From positions 1-20,206 of the forward strand of contig NZ_CBFHNB010000043.1 in assembly GCF_965657105.1 (NCBI RefSeq): a DNA stretch of 20,206 nt, written 5' to 3'. Below the pieces are notes generated by a model. The model made no database searches. It was not told the origin of the DNA and was given only the letters and a program-made list of their open reading frames with translations. This DNA comes from Puniceispirillum sp965657105. Its GTDB lineage: Bacteria > Pseudomonadota > Alphaproteobacteria > Puniceispirillales > Puniceispirillaceae. A program made the position numbers and the translations under genes. Shown in pieces: positions 7,963 to 15,387 of the stretch (position 1 is its first letter; every line of letters begins with the position of its first letter).

Positions 7963-8643
7963 TCAAACGCCACCATGTGCCTTTGACCAGGCACGTGGAT
8001 CATTCAGAAAGGCTTCAACCGCCGCCAATGTCTTGGCATCAAACCGGTTTGTCTCCTTACAAGCCGCCAGCACATCCCACCATGTGGCAAGATAATGAAG
8101 TGAGATACCCTCGGCGGCCAGCTTTTCTGGCGTATCCTTGAAAATATCATAATAGAAAATCACAAATGTATGCGCCACCTCGGCACCAGCTTTGCGCAAG
8201 GCTTCGACAAAATTCAGCTTGCTACCGCCATCCGTAGTCAGATCCTCGACCAACAGAATACGCTGCCCGTCATGGATATCGCCCTCGATCCGCGCATCGC
8301 GGCCAAACCCCTTGGGCTTTTTGCGGACATATTGCATCGGCAGATGTGTCCGTTCTGCCAGCCAGGCGGCAAACGGGATACCGGCAGTTTCACCACCAGC
8401 AAGCGCATCAAGGCTTTCATGGCCGATGTCATTCATAATGACGGTCGCGCCAAAATCCATCATCGCCGCCCGCATACGCGGAAATGAAATGATTTTACGG
8501 CAATCAATATAGACCGGGCTCATCATCCCAGACGTCAGCTTGAAAGGCTCATCAGCACGAAACAGAACCGCATCAATTTCCAGCAACATGCGGGCAACAG
8601 CCCGCGCCATATTTGCCTTATCATAAACATAGGGTGATGACAT
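7963..8643 (-). CDS. pyrE: Orotate phosphoribosyltransferase
   Basis: The enzyme converts orotate and PRPP to orotidine 5'-phosphate in pyrimidine synthesis in the cytoplasm. The 226-residue product has 'FKLTSGMMSPVYIDCR' (about 34-49), the usual N-terminal orotate-site segment. The flexible catalytic loop segment 'YVRKKPKGFGRD' (105-116) and the PRPP-binding motif 'LLVEDLTTDGGSK' (130-142) with its acidic pair E133-D134 follow. A GGAG ribosome site lies 8 nt before the ATG at 8643. The length fits the alphaproteobacterial type, with a C-terminal extension of about 50 residues ending in a segment rich in Trp, Lys and Ala. No other pyr gene is nearby. The next gene downstream (YeeE half) follows closely but has no obvious metabolic link. 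Confidence 0.96.
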   Translation of the reverse strand: MSSPYVYDKANMARAVARMLLEIDAVLFRADEPFKLTSGMMSPVYIDCRKIISFPRMRAAMMDFGATVIMNDIGHESLDALAGGETAGIPFAAWLAERTHLPMQYVRKKPKGFGRDARIEGDIHDGQRILLVEDLTTDGGSKLNFVEALRKAGAEVAHTFVIFYYDIFKDTPEKLAAEGISLHYLATWWDVLAACKETNRFDAKTLAAVEAFLNDPRAWSKAHGGV

Positions 8644-8930
8644 GAAGCAACTCCAGACCTAGCAACCAAACAGAGCAGTTACGGCAAATTTGTAAAACAA
8701 ACCAGCCTTTTAAAAAAGCACATATTACATTTAATATCCTATACTAGATTGGCATAAAAACAGGAAAGAAAATATGCTATTTTCTTGTCCGCGTTTGCCA
8801 AGCGTGTAGGCACTACTAATCGATATGTGATTGAACTTGTAATATCCCACTAAGAGAAATACTTTAAACTCTGTATTTACAGCGCTTCATCAGTAAATTG
8901 CCATAGAGACACATACCAGAGAGAGACATA
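8644..8930. promoter_or_regulatory. Divergent intergenic region between pyrE and the SPFH gene
   Basis: This 287-nt A+T-rich gap must hold the promoters of pyrE (leftward) and of the SPFH/NfeD pair (rightward). A TATACT sequence at 8740-8745 could be a rightward -10 box but has no good -35 partner. On the minus strand TTGGCA (about 8801-8806) with TAGCAT 16 nt further on is a possible leftward promoter. A perfect palindromic hairpin lies at 8766-8786. I see no convincing gene; an 11-codon reading frame at 8773-8808 is treated as unsupported. Confidence 0.5.
8766..8786. promoter_or_regulatory. Perfect 9-bp inverted repeat in the pyrE/SPFH intergenic region
   Basis: AAGAAAATA at 8766-8774 and TATTTTCTT at 8778-8786 are perfect complements around a 3-nt TGC loop. 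On the minus strand the stem is followed by TTCCTGTTTTTATG, a T-rich tail, about 120 nt ahead of pyrE. It could act in the pyrE leader like an attenuator, or be an operator for either gene. The stem is nearly all A-T, so as an RNA terminator it would be weak. Confidence 0.35.
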
Positions 8931-9857
8931 ATGGAAATAATCGACTTTTTATCTAGTAGTGTTGCGATCCTTTTCACTGCTGTTGTGATCTTAACACTAT
9001 ACCTTGGCATAAAAATAGTGCCGCAATCACAGGTATTTGTTATCGAACGTTTTGGCAAATATACAAAAACCTTGACGGCTGGCTTATCTATCATTGTTCC
9101 GTATTTAGATAGAGTCGGATACAAGGTCTCTATCCTAGAACGTCAGCTTCCAGAATTTACGATTTCAGTCATTACAAGAGATAATGTTGAAGTAAGGCTC
9201 GAAACAACAGTATTTTATCGCGTCGTTGATGCCAGTCGGTCAGTGTATCGCATTCAAGATGTTGGCGGTGCCATCCACACGGCGGCCTCGTCAATCGTGC
9301 GCTCGGCAGCGGGCAAGTTGGAACTCGATGATTTACAGTCCAGTCGAGAATCTATGAATGCGGAGATTGCCACATTCCTGCAAGAAGCTGCTGAAATCTG
9401 GGGCATTGAAATTACGCGCACCGAAATCACCGATGTTATCATTGACGATCAAACCAAAGAAGCGCAGCGCCAGCAATTGAATGCTGAACGTGAACGTAGG
9501 GCGGCGATTGCCCGCGCCGAAGGAGAAAAAAGGTCAATCGAACTAGCGGCCGATGCCAAACTTTACGAAGCCGAAAAAATAGCAGACGCCGTTCGCATTG
9601 AAGCTGATGCTAGTGCATATGCGATCAAGATAAATGCCGAAGCCGACGCCGAGCAAACCCGTGTCATTGGCGAAGCAATCGAGAAAAATGGTCAGGCGGC
9701 CGTGAATTTTGAAATTATGAAACGCCAAGTCGAAGCAATCGGAATGCTAGCCGCTGGCGAATCAACCAAAACTATCATCATGCCCACTGAAGTGACTGGT
9801 ATTCTTGGTGGACTTGAGACCTTGATGTCCAGCATTCCTAAAAAAGGAAAAACATAA
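8931..9857 (+). CDS. SPFH/Band-7 membrane protein (stomatin/slipin, QmcA-like)
   Basis: The 308-residue protein starts with one membrane helix (about 8-28). The Band-7/SPFH domain (about 30-195) includes 'VPQSQVFVIERFGKY', 'LTAGLSIIVPYLDRV' and 'ETTVFYRVVDASRSVYRIQD', all typical of stomatin/paraslipin proteins. An Ala/Glu/Arg-rich coiled coil (about 178-255) and a short C-terminal segment with 'AIGMLAAGESTKTIIMPTEV' complete it, as in QmcA. These proteins form large ring-like oligomers in membrane microdomains and often regulate membrane proteases such as FtsH. The start ATG follows an AGAGAGA stretch at a workable distance. The NfeD-like gene begins directly after its TAA, the standard partnership for this family. 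The first 200 nt are more A+T-rich than the middle of the gene. Confidence 0.93.
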   Translation: MEIIDFLSSSVAILFTAVVILTLYLGIKIVPQSQVFVIERFGKYTKTLTAGLSIIVPYLDRVGYKVSILERQLPEFTISVITRDNVEVRLETTVFYRVVDASRSVYRIQDVGGAIHTAASSIVRSAAGKLELDDLQSSRESMNAEIATFLQEAAEIWGIEITRTEITDVIIDDQTKEAQRQQLNAERERRAAIARAEGEKRSIELAADAKLYEAEKIADAVRIEADASAYAIKINAEADAEQTRVIGEAIEKNGQAAVNFEIMKRQVEAIGMLAAGESTKTIIMPTEVTGILGGLETLMSSIPKKGKT

Positions 9858-10178
9858 ATGAGCCTATTAGCTACATTATCTTACTGGCTATTACTTATCG
9901 AAGTATGGCTCATCTTGGGTTTGTTTTTTGTTATACTTGAAGTCACATTAGATGGAAGCATGGCCATTTTTCTACCGCTTGGCATTGGTAGTTTTATGAA
10001 TGGGGCTGCGTTAAAGATACAGCACAGCACGCCTATAGATTCTTTCACATTTCTGCCCGAAACGTGGGAACAAACATTAATATGTTTTGCTATTTTTACG
10101 GTGCTGGCATCAATCGCATTACGTTTTGTAGTGCGCCATAAAAAAACCGACAGCACACCAGATATAAACGATTATTGA
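9858..10178 (+). CDS. Short NfeD-like membrane protein, partner of the SPFH protein
   Basis: The 106-residue product has hydrophobic segments at about 8-28, 33-50 and 74-92 and a short charged tail. Position is the main evidence: it starts at the base after the SPFH stop, so the two are translated in tandem. Its opening 'LLLIEVWLILGLFFVILEVTL' resembles the membrane part of NfeD1b/YbbK proteins (W..LgllLlilE). The soluble OB-fold domain that normally follows in NfeD proteins is missing; only about 15 polar residues come after the last helix. It may be a natural membrane-only partner or a shortened NfeD. By hand count, 9901-10140 is about 41% G+C, lower than the neighbouring housekeeping genes. 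The NfeD assignment is an inference; the existence of the gene is well supported. Confidence 0.65.
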   Translation: MSLLATLSYWLLLIEVWLILGLFFVILEVTLDGSMAIFLPLGIGSFMNGAALKIQHSTPIDSFTFLPETWEQTLICFAIFTVLASIALRFVVRHKKTDSTPDINDY

Positions 10179-10200
10179 TTACAAACCCAAGATTTTAGAC

Positions 10201-12021
10201 CTAGGCGCGAGCGGCGCGCTTTCGGGCATGTGGATCAAGATACATTTTGCGCAACCGTAGATTTTCCGGTGTCACTTCAAGCAACTCATCTTCATTGATA
10301 TAGGCCATCATTTCTTCCAAAGACATCCGTTTGGCAGGCACCAATTTCACCGCTTCATCGGTCCCCGACGCACGCACATTGGTCAGCTGCTTACCTTTAA
10401 GAACATTGATCTCAAGATCATTATTCCGGTTATGCTCGCCAACAATCATGCCTTGATAGACAGGTGTCTGTGGGCTCACAAACATCAACCCACGATCTTG
10501 CAGATTGAACAGCGCATAGGCAACCGCTATGCCATTATCGGTTGAAATAAGAGCGCCATTTCGGCGGCCAATAATTTCACCTTTAAATGGAGCATAGGAA
10601 TGGAAAATACGGTTCAGCACACCTGTGCCACGTGTTTCGGTCAGAAACCGGCTTTGATAACCAATCAGGCCGCGTGATGGCGCCAGAAAAACAAGTCGCG
10701 TTTTACCAGCACCTGCCGCGCGCATATCCAGCATCTCACCTTTACGGCGGTTCAAACCATCAACCACGCCGCTTGAATATTCTTCATCGACATCGATGGT
10801 GACTTCTTCCATCGGCTCAAGCCGATCGCCCGCATCATCAGTCTGGAACAGCACACGTGGGCGTGAAACTGTCATCTCAAAGCCTTCGCGACGCATGGTT
10901 TCGATCAACACCCCAAGCTGAAGCTCGCCGCGTCCACCGATTTCAAAAGCATCCTTGCCACCACTTTCGGAAAAGGTGATGGCTACATTAGTCTCGGCTT
11001 CGGCAAGCAGGCGTTCACGGATAACTGTTGATGTCACCTTTTTGCCTTCACGGCCAGCCAGCGGCGAGTCATTAACGGTGATCGTAACCGACATAGTTGG
11101 CGGATCGATTGGCGTTGATTTCAACGGTATTGTAACAGCTGGTGCACAGATTGTATCCGACACAGACGCAATCGAAAGACCCGCGATACAAACAATATCA
11201 CCTGCCGCGACCTGATCGACTGGCACACGATTGGTGCCCTCAAAACGTAACAGTTTGGTCAGACGACCTGATTCAACAACACTGCCGTCAAGATTAAGCG
11301 CACGTACCGATTCATTAACCGAAGCTGTACCTTGCATGACGCGCCCTACGAGGCAACGTCCAAGATAAGGGTCTGAATCAAGCAAGGTTGCCAGCATAGC
11401 AAAGGGTGCATCGGCGTCCACTTGTGGCGGCGCGACATGTAACAGAATACGATCCAAAAGCGGATGCAGATTTTCACGCTTATCTTCCAGCTCTTCAACG
11501 CACCAGCCATCACGGCCTGACGCATAAAGAATGGGAAAGTCAAGCTGTTCTTCATTCGCATCAAGCGCAACGAACAAATCAAAAACTTCGTCAACAACCT
11601 CTTCAGGCCGGCCATCACTGCGGTCGATTTTGTTGATAATCACAATCGGGCGTAATCCCTGCGCCAATGCCTTGCCCAGAACAAACTTGGTTTGCGGCAT
11701 CGGCCCTTCGGCTGCGTCAGTCAGCAGGATAACGCCATCAGCCATCCCCAGAACACGTTCAACCTCACCACCAAAATCGGCGTGTCCTGGCGTATCAATG
11801 ATATTGATACGTGTGTCTTTCCATACCACCGAAGTTGGCTTAGCAAGAATGGTAATGCCGCGCTCTTTTTCAAGATCGCCCGAATCCATAACGCGTTCAT
11901 CAACGGCTTGATTATCGCGGAACATCCCGCTTTGCTTCATAATCGAGTCGATAAGGGTAGTTTTGCCATGGTCAACGTGGGCAATAATCGCGATATTGCG
12001 GAGTTCTTGTGTCATCATCAT
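10201..12021 (-). CDS. typA: Ribosome-associated translational GTPase TypA/BipA
   Basis: The 606-residue protein has full TypA/BipA length. The GTPase domain shows G1 'AHVDHGKTT' (14-22), G2 'RGITI' (54-58), G3 'DTPGH' (76-80) and G4 'NKID' (130-133). EF-G-like domains II, III and V follow. The BipA-specific C-terminal part contains 'SRGLIGYQSRFLTETRGTG', 'NGIAVAYALFNLQDRG' and 'GMIVGEHNRNNDLEINVLKGKQLTNVRASGTDEA' (key words only), the usual family markers. TypA binds the 70S ribosome and helps assembly and translation under stress such as cold. Three Met codons in a row (12021, 12018, 12015) leave the exact start open; AAGAGA upstream best fits the third. The gene stands alone, converging with the NfeD-like gene with only 22 nt between stops. 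Confidence 0.97.
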   Translation of the reverse strand: MMMTQELRNIAIIAHVDHGKTTLIDSIMKQSGMFRDNQAVDERVMDSGDLEKERGITILAKPTSVVWKDTRINIIDTPGHADFGGEVERVLGMADGVILLTDAAEGPMPQTKFVLGKALAQGLRPIVIINKIDRSDGRPEEVVDEVFDLFVALDANEEQLDFPILYASGRDGWCVEELEDKRENLHPLLDRILLHVAPPQVDADAPFAMLATLLDSDPYLGRCLVGRVMQGTASVNESVRALNLDGSVVESGRLTKLLRFEGTNRVPVDQVAAGDIVCIAGLSIASVSDTICAPAVTIPLKSTPIDPPTMSVTITVNDSPLAGREGKKVTSTVIRERLLAEAETNVAITFSESGGKDAFEIGGRGELQLGVLIETMRREGFEMTVSRPRVLFQTDDAGDRLEPMEEVTIDVDEEYSSGVVDGLNRRKGEMLDMRAAGAGKTRLVFLAPSRGLIGYQSRFLTETRGTGVLNRIFHSYAPFKGEIIGRRNGALISTDNGIAVAYALFNLQDRGLMFVSPQTPVYQGMIVGEHNRNNDLEINVLKGKQLTNVRASGTDEAVKLVPAKRMSLEEMMAYINEDELLEVTPENLRLRKMYLDPHARKRAARA

Positions 12022-12097
12022 GTCTCTTGGGTTTTGCCTGTTTTTTCAGGTCTGGTCGCATTCCTACTGCTTAATGCACCATATGGAAAGCCCTAAT

Positions 12098-12117
12098 TTC
12101 ATCAGCGGCATGATGAA
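12098..12117 (-). terminator. Stem-loop after the Bcr/CflA transporter gene
   Basis: TTCATCA at 12098-12104 and TGATGAA at 12111-12117 form a perfect 7-bp stem with a 6-nt loop, about 50-70 nt past the MFS stop. No T-run follows directly on the minus strand (ATTAGGGCTTTCC), so it is at best a weak terminator in the 147-nt gap before typA. Confidence 0.25.
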
Positions 12118-12168
12118 GCGCCTTAAACCCATATATTTCTGCTGTTTTATGGCCAATATCGCGTATTC

Positions 12169-13401
12169 CTAGCGCGACGGGCGGATGATGTGCCAGCATA
12201 GCATAAGCGATATCAGCGCACAGCATGCTGCCAAGAACATGACGATGATCAGCGTATAACCAAATTGAAACTGGAAATAGCCAACCAGCAAGCTAATAAG
12301 AGCGCCACCACCAATCTGCAAAAATCCAGAAAGACCCGAAGCAGCACCAGACAGACGCGGCACCACATTCATCACCGATGATGCTGAGTGGGGACTGACA
12401 AGACCATTAGCAAAGGCAATGATCGACATCGGGAAAAACACATAGACCGGATGCATCATCCCATAAAAAGGCCATTGTATCATTGTCACCGTCAAAGCCA
12501 GCAACGTACCTGCCATTATAAACCGAGCTGATCCGTAAACATGCGCATAACGCGCTGCGATCCAGTTGCCTGTTATATATCCCAGCGAAACCATAATGAA
12601 ATAAGCGCCATATTCGGTCTCTGGGCGCCCCATCTGTTCGATGACAACATAGGCCGCACCCGCCAGAAAGGCATAATACACACAAGCGCTAAAAGCCCAA
12701 TTGCCCGCCAGCCCGATAAACTGTCTATTTTTTAACAAAGGCAAGCCATCAAAAATCCCCTGCCGACGCCCATCAGCATCGCGCGAAAGCTGAACCGTTT
12801 CGGGCAGCTTCATGATAATCGCAACCAACAAGCATGAACTAACCACAAACAACATCCAGAACAACCAGCGCCAGCCGATTGACTCGGCAACAAATCCAGA
12901 AATTGTCGGCGCTACCATCGGCCCCACTACCATGGCCATCGTCAGATAGCCTATCAAGCTTGTCGATTTTTCACGGCCATGAACATCATTGATAATCACG
13001 CGTGAAATAGCCATGCCAGACGCTGCACCAATACCCTGAAGCCCGCGCCCCAAAATGACGATATAGGCTGTTTCCGAAATCGCACAGGCCAGACTCCCCA
13101 GCGCAAACAGACTCATCCCTATGACAAGTGTTGTTCGCCGCCCGAAACTATCCGAGAACGGTCCCAGAATAAGTTGGGCAATAGCAAAGGCAGCAAAAAA
13201 TACACTTAAACTTAGCTGTGCGGTGGCATAGGACACGCCAAGACTATCAGCCAGAATTGGGATAAGCGGCACCACCACAACCATGGCAAAGCCGCCGATG
13301 CCCGAAAGTAAAATCAACAACAACATTGACGGATTTTTGAAATCAGCTGGTCTATTGCCTGACACATTATACGCGGCAGACACATCATTCTTATCTGACA
13401 T
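12169..13401 (-). CDS. MFS drug-resistance-type transporter, Bcr/CflA family
   Basis: I start this at the ATG at 13401, giving 410 residues with twelve predicted membrane helices. An in-frame upstream start at 13467 would overlap the aquaporin gene by 56 nt and add a non-family N-terminus. The loop 2-3 motif 'LGPFSDSFGRRTTLV' (about 79-93) is the MFS motif A. 'RGLQGIGAASGMAISRVIINDV' and 'GPMVAPTISG' (about 160-169, motif C of drug antiporters) are typical of Bcr/CflA exporters, which use proton antiport. The gene starts 10 nt after the stop of the AqpS-like aquaporin, so it very likely belongs to the arsC operon. Its substrate is unknown; the operon suggests an arsenic-linked compound, but Bcr/CflA proteins also export many other small molecules. 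Confidence 0.9.
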   Translation of the reverse strand: MSDKNDVSAAYNVSGNRPADFKNPSMLLLILLSGIGGFAMVVVVPLIPILADSLGVSYATAQLSLSVFFAAFAIAQLILGPFSDSFGRRTTLVIGMSLFALGSLACAISETAYIVILGRGLQGIGAASGMAISRVIINDVHGREKSTSLIGYLTMAMVVGPMVAPTISGFVAESIGWRWLFWMLFVVSSCLLVAIIMKLPETVQLSRDADGRRQGIFDGLPLLKNRQFIGLAGNWAFSACVYYAFLAGAAYVVIEQMGRPETEYGAYFIMVSLGYITGNWIAARYAHVYGSARFIMAGTLLALTVTMIQWPFYGMMHPVYVFFPMSIIAFANGLVSPHSASSVMNVVPRLSGAASGLSGFLQIGGGALISLLVGYFQFQFGYTLIIVMFLAACCALISLMLCWHIIRPSR

Positions 13402-13411
13402 TCGGAATACT

Positions 13412-14092
13412 CTAGCTGTGTGGTTCAGCCTTATTGCCGAACAACCAGCCAAGAACATATGTTGCAATCATCGCCGCGACAAGCTGGGAAATAATAAAAC
13501 CCGGCGCATCAACAGGGCGAATGCCCGAAAAACTATCGGTCAAAGAGCGGGCAAATGTGACCGCCGGATTGGCAAAACTGGTCGATGATGTGAACCAGTA
13601 AGCTGCTGTTATATACAGGCCAACAAGCCATGGCACGGCATCGGGACGAAACCGGATACCGCCAAAAATAACCATGACCAGGCCAAATGTAGCAACCGCT
13701 TCTGAGCCCATCTGCGCAGGGCCACTGCGCACATTCTGTGAAATCTGTATCAATGAGACTTCAAACATGAAATGCGCCAGCATCGCACCACAAACAGCAC
13801 CTATAATCTGGAACGCGATATATAAAAGCGCCATCGAGGCGCTAATCTCTTTACGGATGGCAAAAGCTAACGTTACCGCCGGATTGAAATGCGCCCCTGA
13901 AACCGGCCCAAACACAGTAATAAGCACCACCAATATGGCGCCTGTTGCAATCGTATTGCCAAGCAGCGCGATCGCTATATTTCCGCCTGCCAAGCGCTCG
14001 GCCATAATGCCTGATCCAATAACTGTGGCCAGTAACATAAGCGTACCAAGCCATTCGGCGACAAGCTGACGTCCCATTGTCTGCCTGTTCAT
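13412..14092 (-). CDS. Aquaporin/aquaglyceroporin, AqpS-like (arsenic-operon type)
   Basis: This 226-residue MIP-family channel has six membrane helices and two NPA half-helices: 'GAHFNPAVT' (NPA 70-72) and 'SFANPAVTFARSLTDSFSGI' (NPA 175-177). The residue after the second NPA, normally the selectivity-filter Arg, is Val178. Loss of this Arg gives a wide, uncharged pore. The same feature and the 'NPAVT.ARSLTD.F.GI' pattern occur in AqpS of Sinorhizobium meliloti, which replaces the arsenite pump ArsB. Arsenite made inside the cell can leave through such a channel down its gradient. The start overlaps the arsC stop by 4 nt (ATGA), which strongly supports the arsenic role. Transport of glycerol or methylated arsenicals is also possible. 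Confidence 0.9.
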   Translation of the reverse strand: MNRQTMGRQLVAEWLGTLMLLATVIGSGIMAERLAGGNIAIALLGNTIATGAILVVLITVFGPVSGAHFNPAVTLAFAIRKEISASMALLYIAFQIIGAVCGAMLAHFMFEVSLIQISQNVRSGPAQMGSEAVATFGLVMVIFGGIRFRPDAVPWLVGLYITAAYWFTSSTSFANPAVTFARSLTDSFSGIRPVDAPGFIISQLVAAMIATYVLGWLFGNKAEPHS

Positions 14093-14580
14093 GATAATGC
14101 CCCTATCGCACGAACAGCGTCCAATTGCGCGGGCAAGTCCAGATCACCTAACGCCAGTAGCGCGCTTATCCGGGCATCCATCTGCGCATAGGTAAGTGCA
14201 AAGGCTGCATCGATATCAGCTATACTACCGGTAACAGCTGCCGGATCCTCGACCCCCCAATGTGCCGTGATCGGATGACCTGGCCATATAGGACATGTCT
14301 CACCAGCAGCATTCGCACAGACAGTTATGATGATATGCATCTTTCCATAGGCATCACCAGCAAACATATCCCAGCTTTTCGAGGCGGCAAAATCAGTGTC
14401 AATAGCATGGCTTTGCAAAACGGCAATCGCATGGGGATTGGGCATCCCTGTTGGTTTTGATCCGGCAGAAAAGGCCTGATAGCGCGCGCCACCACGGTGC
14501 CGCAGAATGCCCTCAGCTATTATGGATCGCGCCGAATTTCCTGTGCAGAGGAACAGCACATTCTTGGTATCTGGCCTCAT
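14089..14580 (-). CDS. arsC: Arsenate reductase, low-molecular-weight phosphatase type
   Basis: The enzyme reduces arsenate to arsenite in the cytoplasm. With the start at 14580 the product has 163 residues. The phosphatase P-loop 'CTGNSARS' is at 12-19 with Cys12 as nucleophile. Cys88 and Cys96 in 'VCANAAGETCPIWPG' are the resolving pair of the redox cascade, and 'HWGVEDPAA' follows; this is the rhizobial type of thioredoxin- or glutaredoxin-linked ArsC. The ATG at 14580 has AAGGA 8 nt upstream; the alternative ATG at 14589 would sit directly on that ribosome site and is rejected. It overlaps the aquaporin gene by 4 nt. No arsR repressor gene is beside it; control could come from a regulator elsewhere acting on the inverted repeat upstream. 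Confidence 0.93.
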   Translation of the reverse strand: MRPDTKNVLFLCTGNSARSIIAEGILRHRGGARYQAFSAGSKPTGMPNPHAIAVLQSHAIDTDFAASKSWDMFAGDAYGKMHIIITVCANAAGETCPIWPGHPITAHWGVEDPAAVTGSIADIDAAFALTYAQMDARISALLALGDLDLPAQLDAVRAIGALS

Positions 14581-14610
14581 ATCTGGCATCCTTAATAACC
14601 CCTTTAATGA

Positions 14611-14632
14611 CTAGCCATGCAAAGCAGGCTAG
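14611..14632. promoter_or_regulatory. Inverted repeat upstream of arsC (possible operator)
   Basis: CTAGCC at 14611-14616 and GGCTAG at 14627-14632 are perfect complements separated by 10 nt, 31-52 nt upstream of the arsC start. A dyad at this distance is compatible with an operator overlapping the promoter. The sequence does not let me name the regulator. The gap also leads into the DUF2256 gene on the other strand. Confidence 0.35.
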
Positions 14633-14696
14633 GTAATGATTAACTGGTCAGCAAAATATTAATAATCTGCAAAACACTTTAAATGGTCACAGATAT

Positions 14697-14846
14697 ATGT
14701 CAAAAATGTTAAAGAAAGCCAATTTTCCGAAAAAAATATGCGCAGCTTGCGGGTTACCCTTTACTTGGCGTAAAAAATGGGCGCGTGATTGGGAACAGGT
14801 TCGCTATTGTTCGAAACGTTGCGCTGGAAGCCGGAAAGATAACTAA
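14697..14846 (+). CDS. DUF2256 small zinc-ribbon-like protein
   Basis: This 49-residue gene was found by reading the gap between arsC and the UPF0178 gene. It has two Cys pairs, Cys15/Cys18 (CAAC) and Cys38/Cys42 (CSKRC), likely to hold one zinc ion. Between them is the conserved 'GLPFTWRKKWARDWEQVRYC' segment. This pattern (CxxCGxPFTWRKKW...W..V.YCS..C) is that of the DUF2256 family, basic proteins of about 40-60 residues with unknown function; some lie near photolyase-related genes, but none is seen here. A second ATG at 14706 could also serve as start. No strong ribosome site is seen. Both neighbouring genes are on the other strand, so it is a single-gene unit. Confidence 0.85.
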   Translation: MSKMLKKANFPKKICAACGLPFTWRKKWARDWEQVRYCSKRCAGSRKDN

Positions 14847-14879
14847 AAAACCAGCGCATGACTAACCACGCGCATTCGT

Positions 14880-15341
14880 TTAGCCAGCTTTGACTTTGCG
14901 GATCGTCATTTCCAGATTATTCAAAAACCGTGACCGATCCTGTTTGCTAAAGCTACGTTGACCTTTATGCCCCGGTCCGGTGAATAGCGGGTCAGCCGCG
15001 CGAATATCGGTCATCAGATCACGGGTTGCCAGTTGATTACCTATATTGGCCTCGGTAATCACATCACCATCATGCCGCAAAACCTCTGCCCCTGCCGCCA
15101 CAGCTTTGGCCGCCAGAGGGATATCGGCAGTGATCACGATATCGCCGGTCTTGGCCTGATCGGCGATCCATTTATCAGCTTCATCAGCACCAGCGGCCAC
15201 GATAATCATATGCACCTGCGGGTGCGGATGCGGGCGGATACCGCCGTTCGATACGATATAAACATCCAGCTTATGCCGGTTGGCTACAGTGACTGTTTCG
15301 TCTTTTACCGGACAGGCATCTGCATCAACATAAATCGCCAT
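14880..15341 (-). CDS. UPF0178 family protein (YaiI/YqxD, DUF188)
   Basis: The 153-residue protein opens with the family hallmark 'IYVDADACPVK' and has 'VSNGGIR', 'GADEADKWIAD', 'GDIVITADIPLA' and 'RDLMTDIR', all in the usual order. The acidic residues of these motifs are placed as in a PIN-like nuclease fold, so an RNA- or DNA-related nuclease role has been suggested for the family, but its function is not established. The length matches the family. It lies 46 nt after the hypothetical gene upstream and may be the last gene of a ppx-led operon. AGGG lies a few bases ahead of the ATG. Confidence 0.92.
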   Translation of the reverse strand: MAIYVDADACPVKDETVTVANRHKLDVYIVSNGGIRPHPHPQVHMIIVAAGADEADKWIADQAKTGDIVITADIPLAAKAVAAGAEVLRHDGDVITEANIGNQLATRDLMTDIRAADPLFTGPGHKGQRSFSKQDRSRFLNNLEMTIRKVKAG

Positions 15342-15387
15342 CGTCGGGCCCTATAAGGTTTCTATGGTTAGTTCGGCTGGGTCGTAT

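Noticed and set aside
8773..8808. An 11-codon frame (MLFSCPRLPSV) after AGGAAAG in the pyrE/SPFH gap, considered as a leader peptide
   Set aside because: Its start lies inside the perfect palindrome, it is far from the SPFH start, and its content suggests no amino-acid sensing.
12064..12132. A 22-codon minus-strand frame in the gap before typA, with a hydrophobic basic product
   Set aside because: No ribosome site and too short to judge; part of it is the stem-loop at 12098-12117.
13402..13467. N-terminal extension of the Bcr/CflA transporter to 13467
   Set aside because: It would overlap the aquaporin gene by 56 nt and the added residues are not family-like; the ATG at 13401 fits operon spacing.
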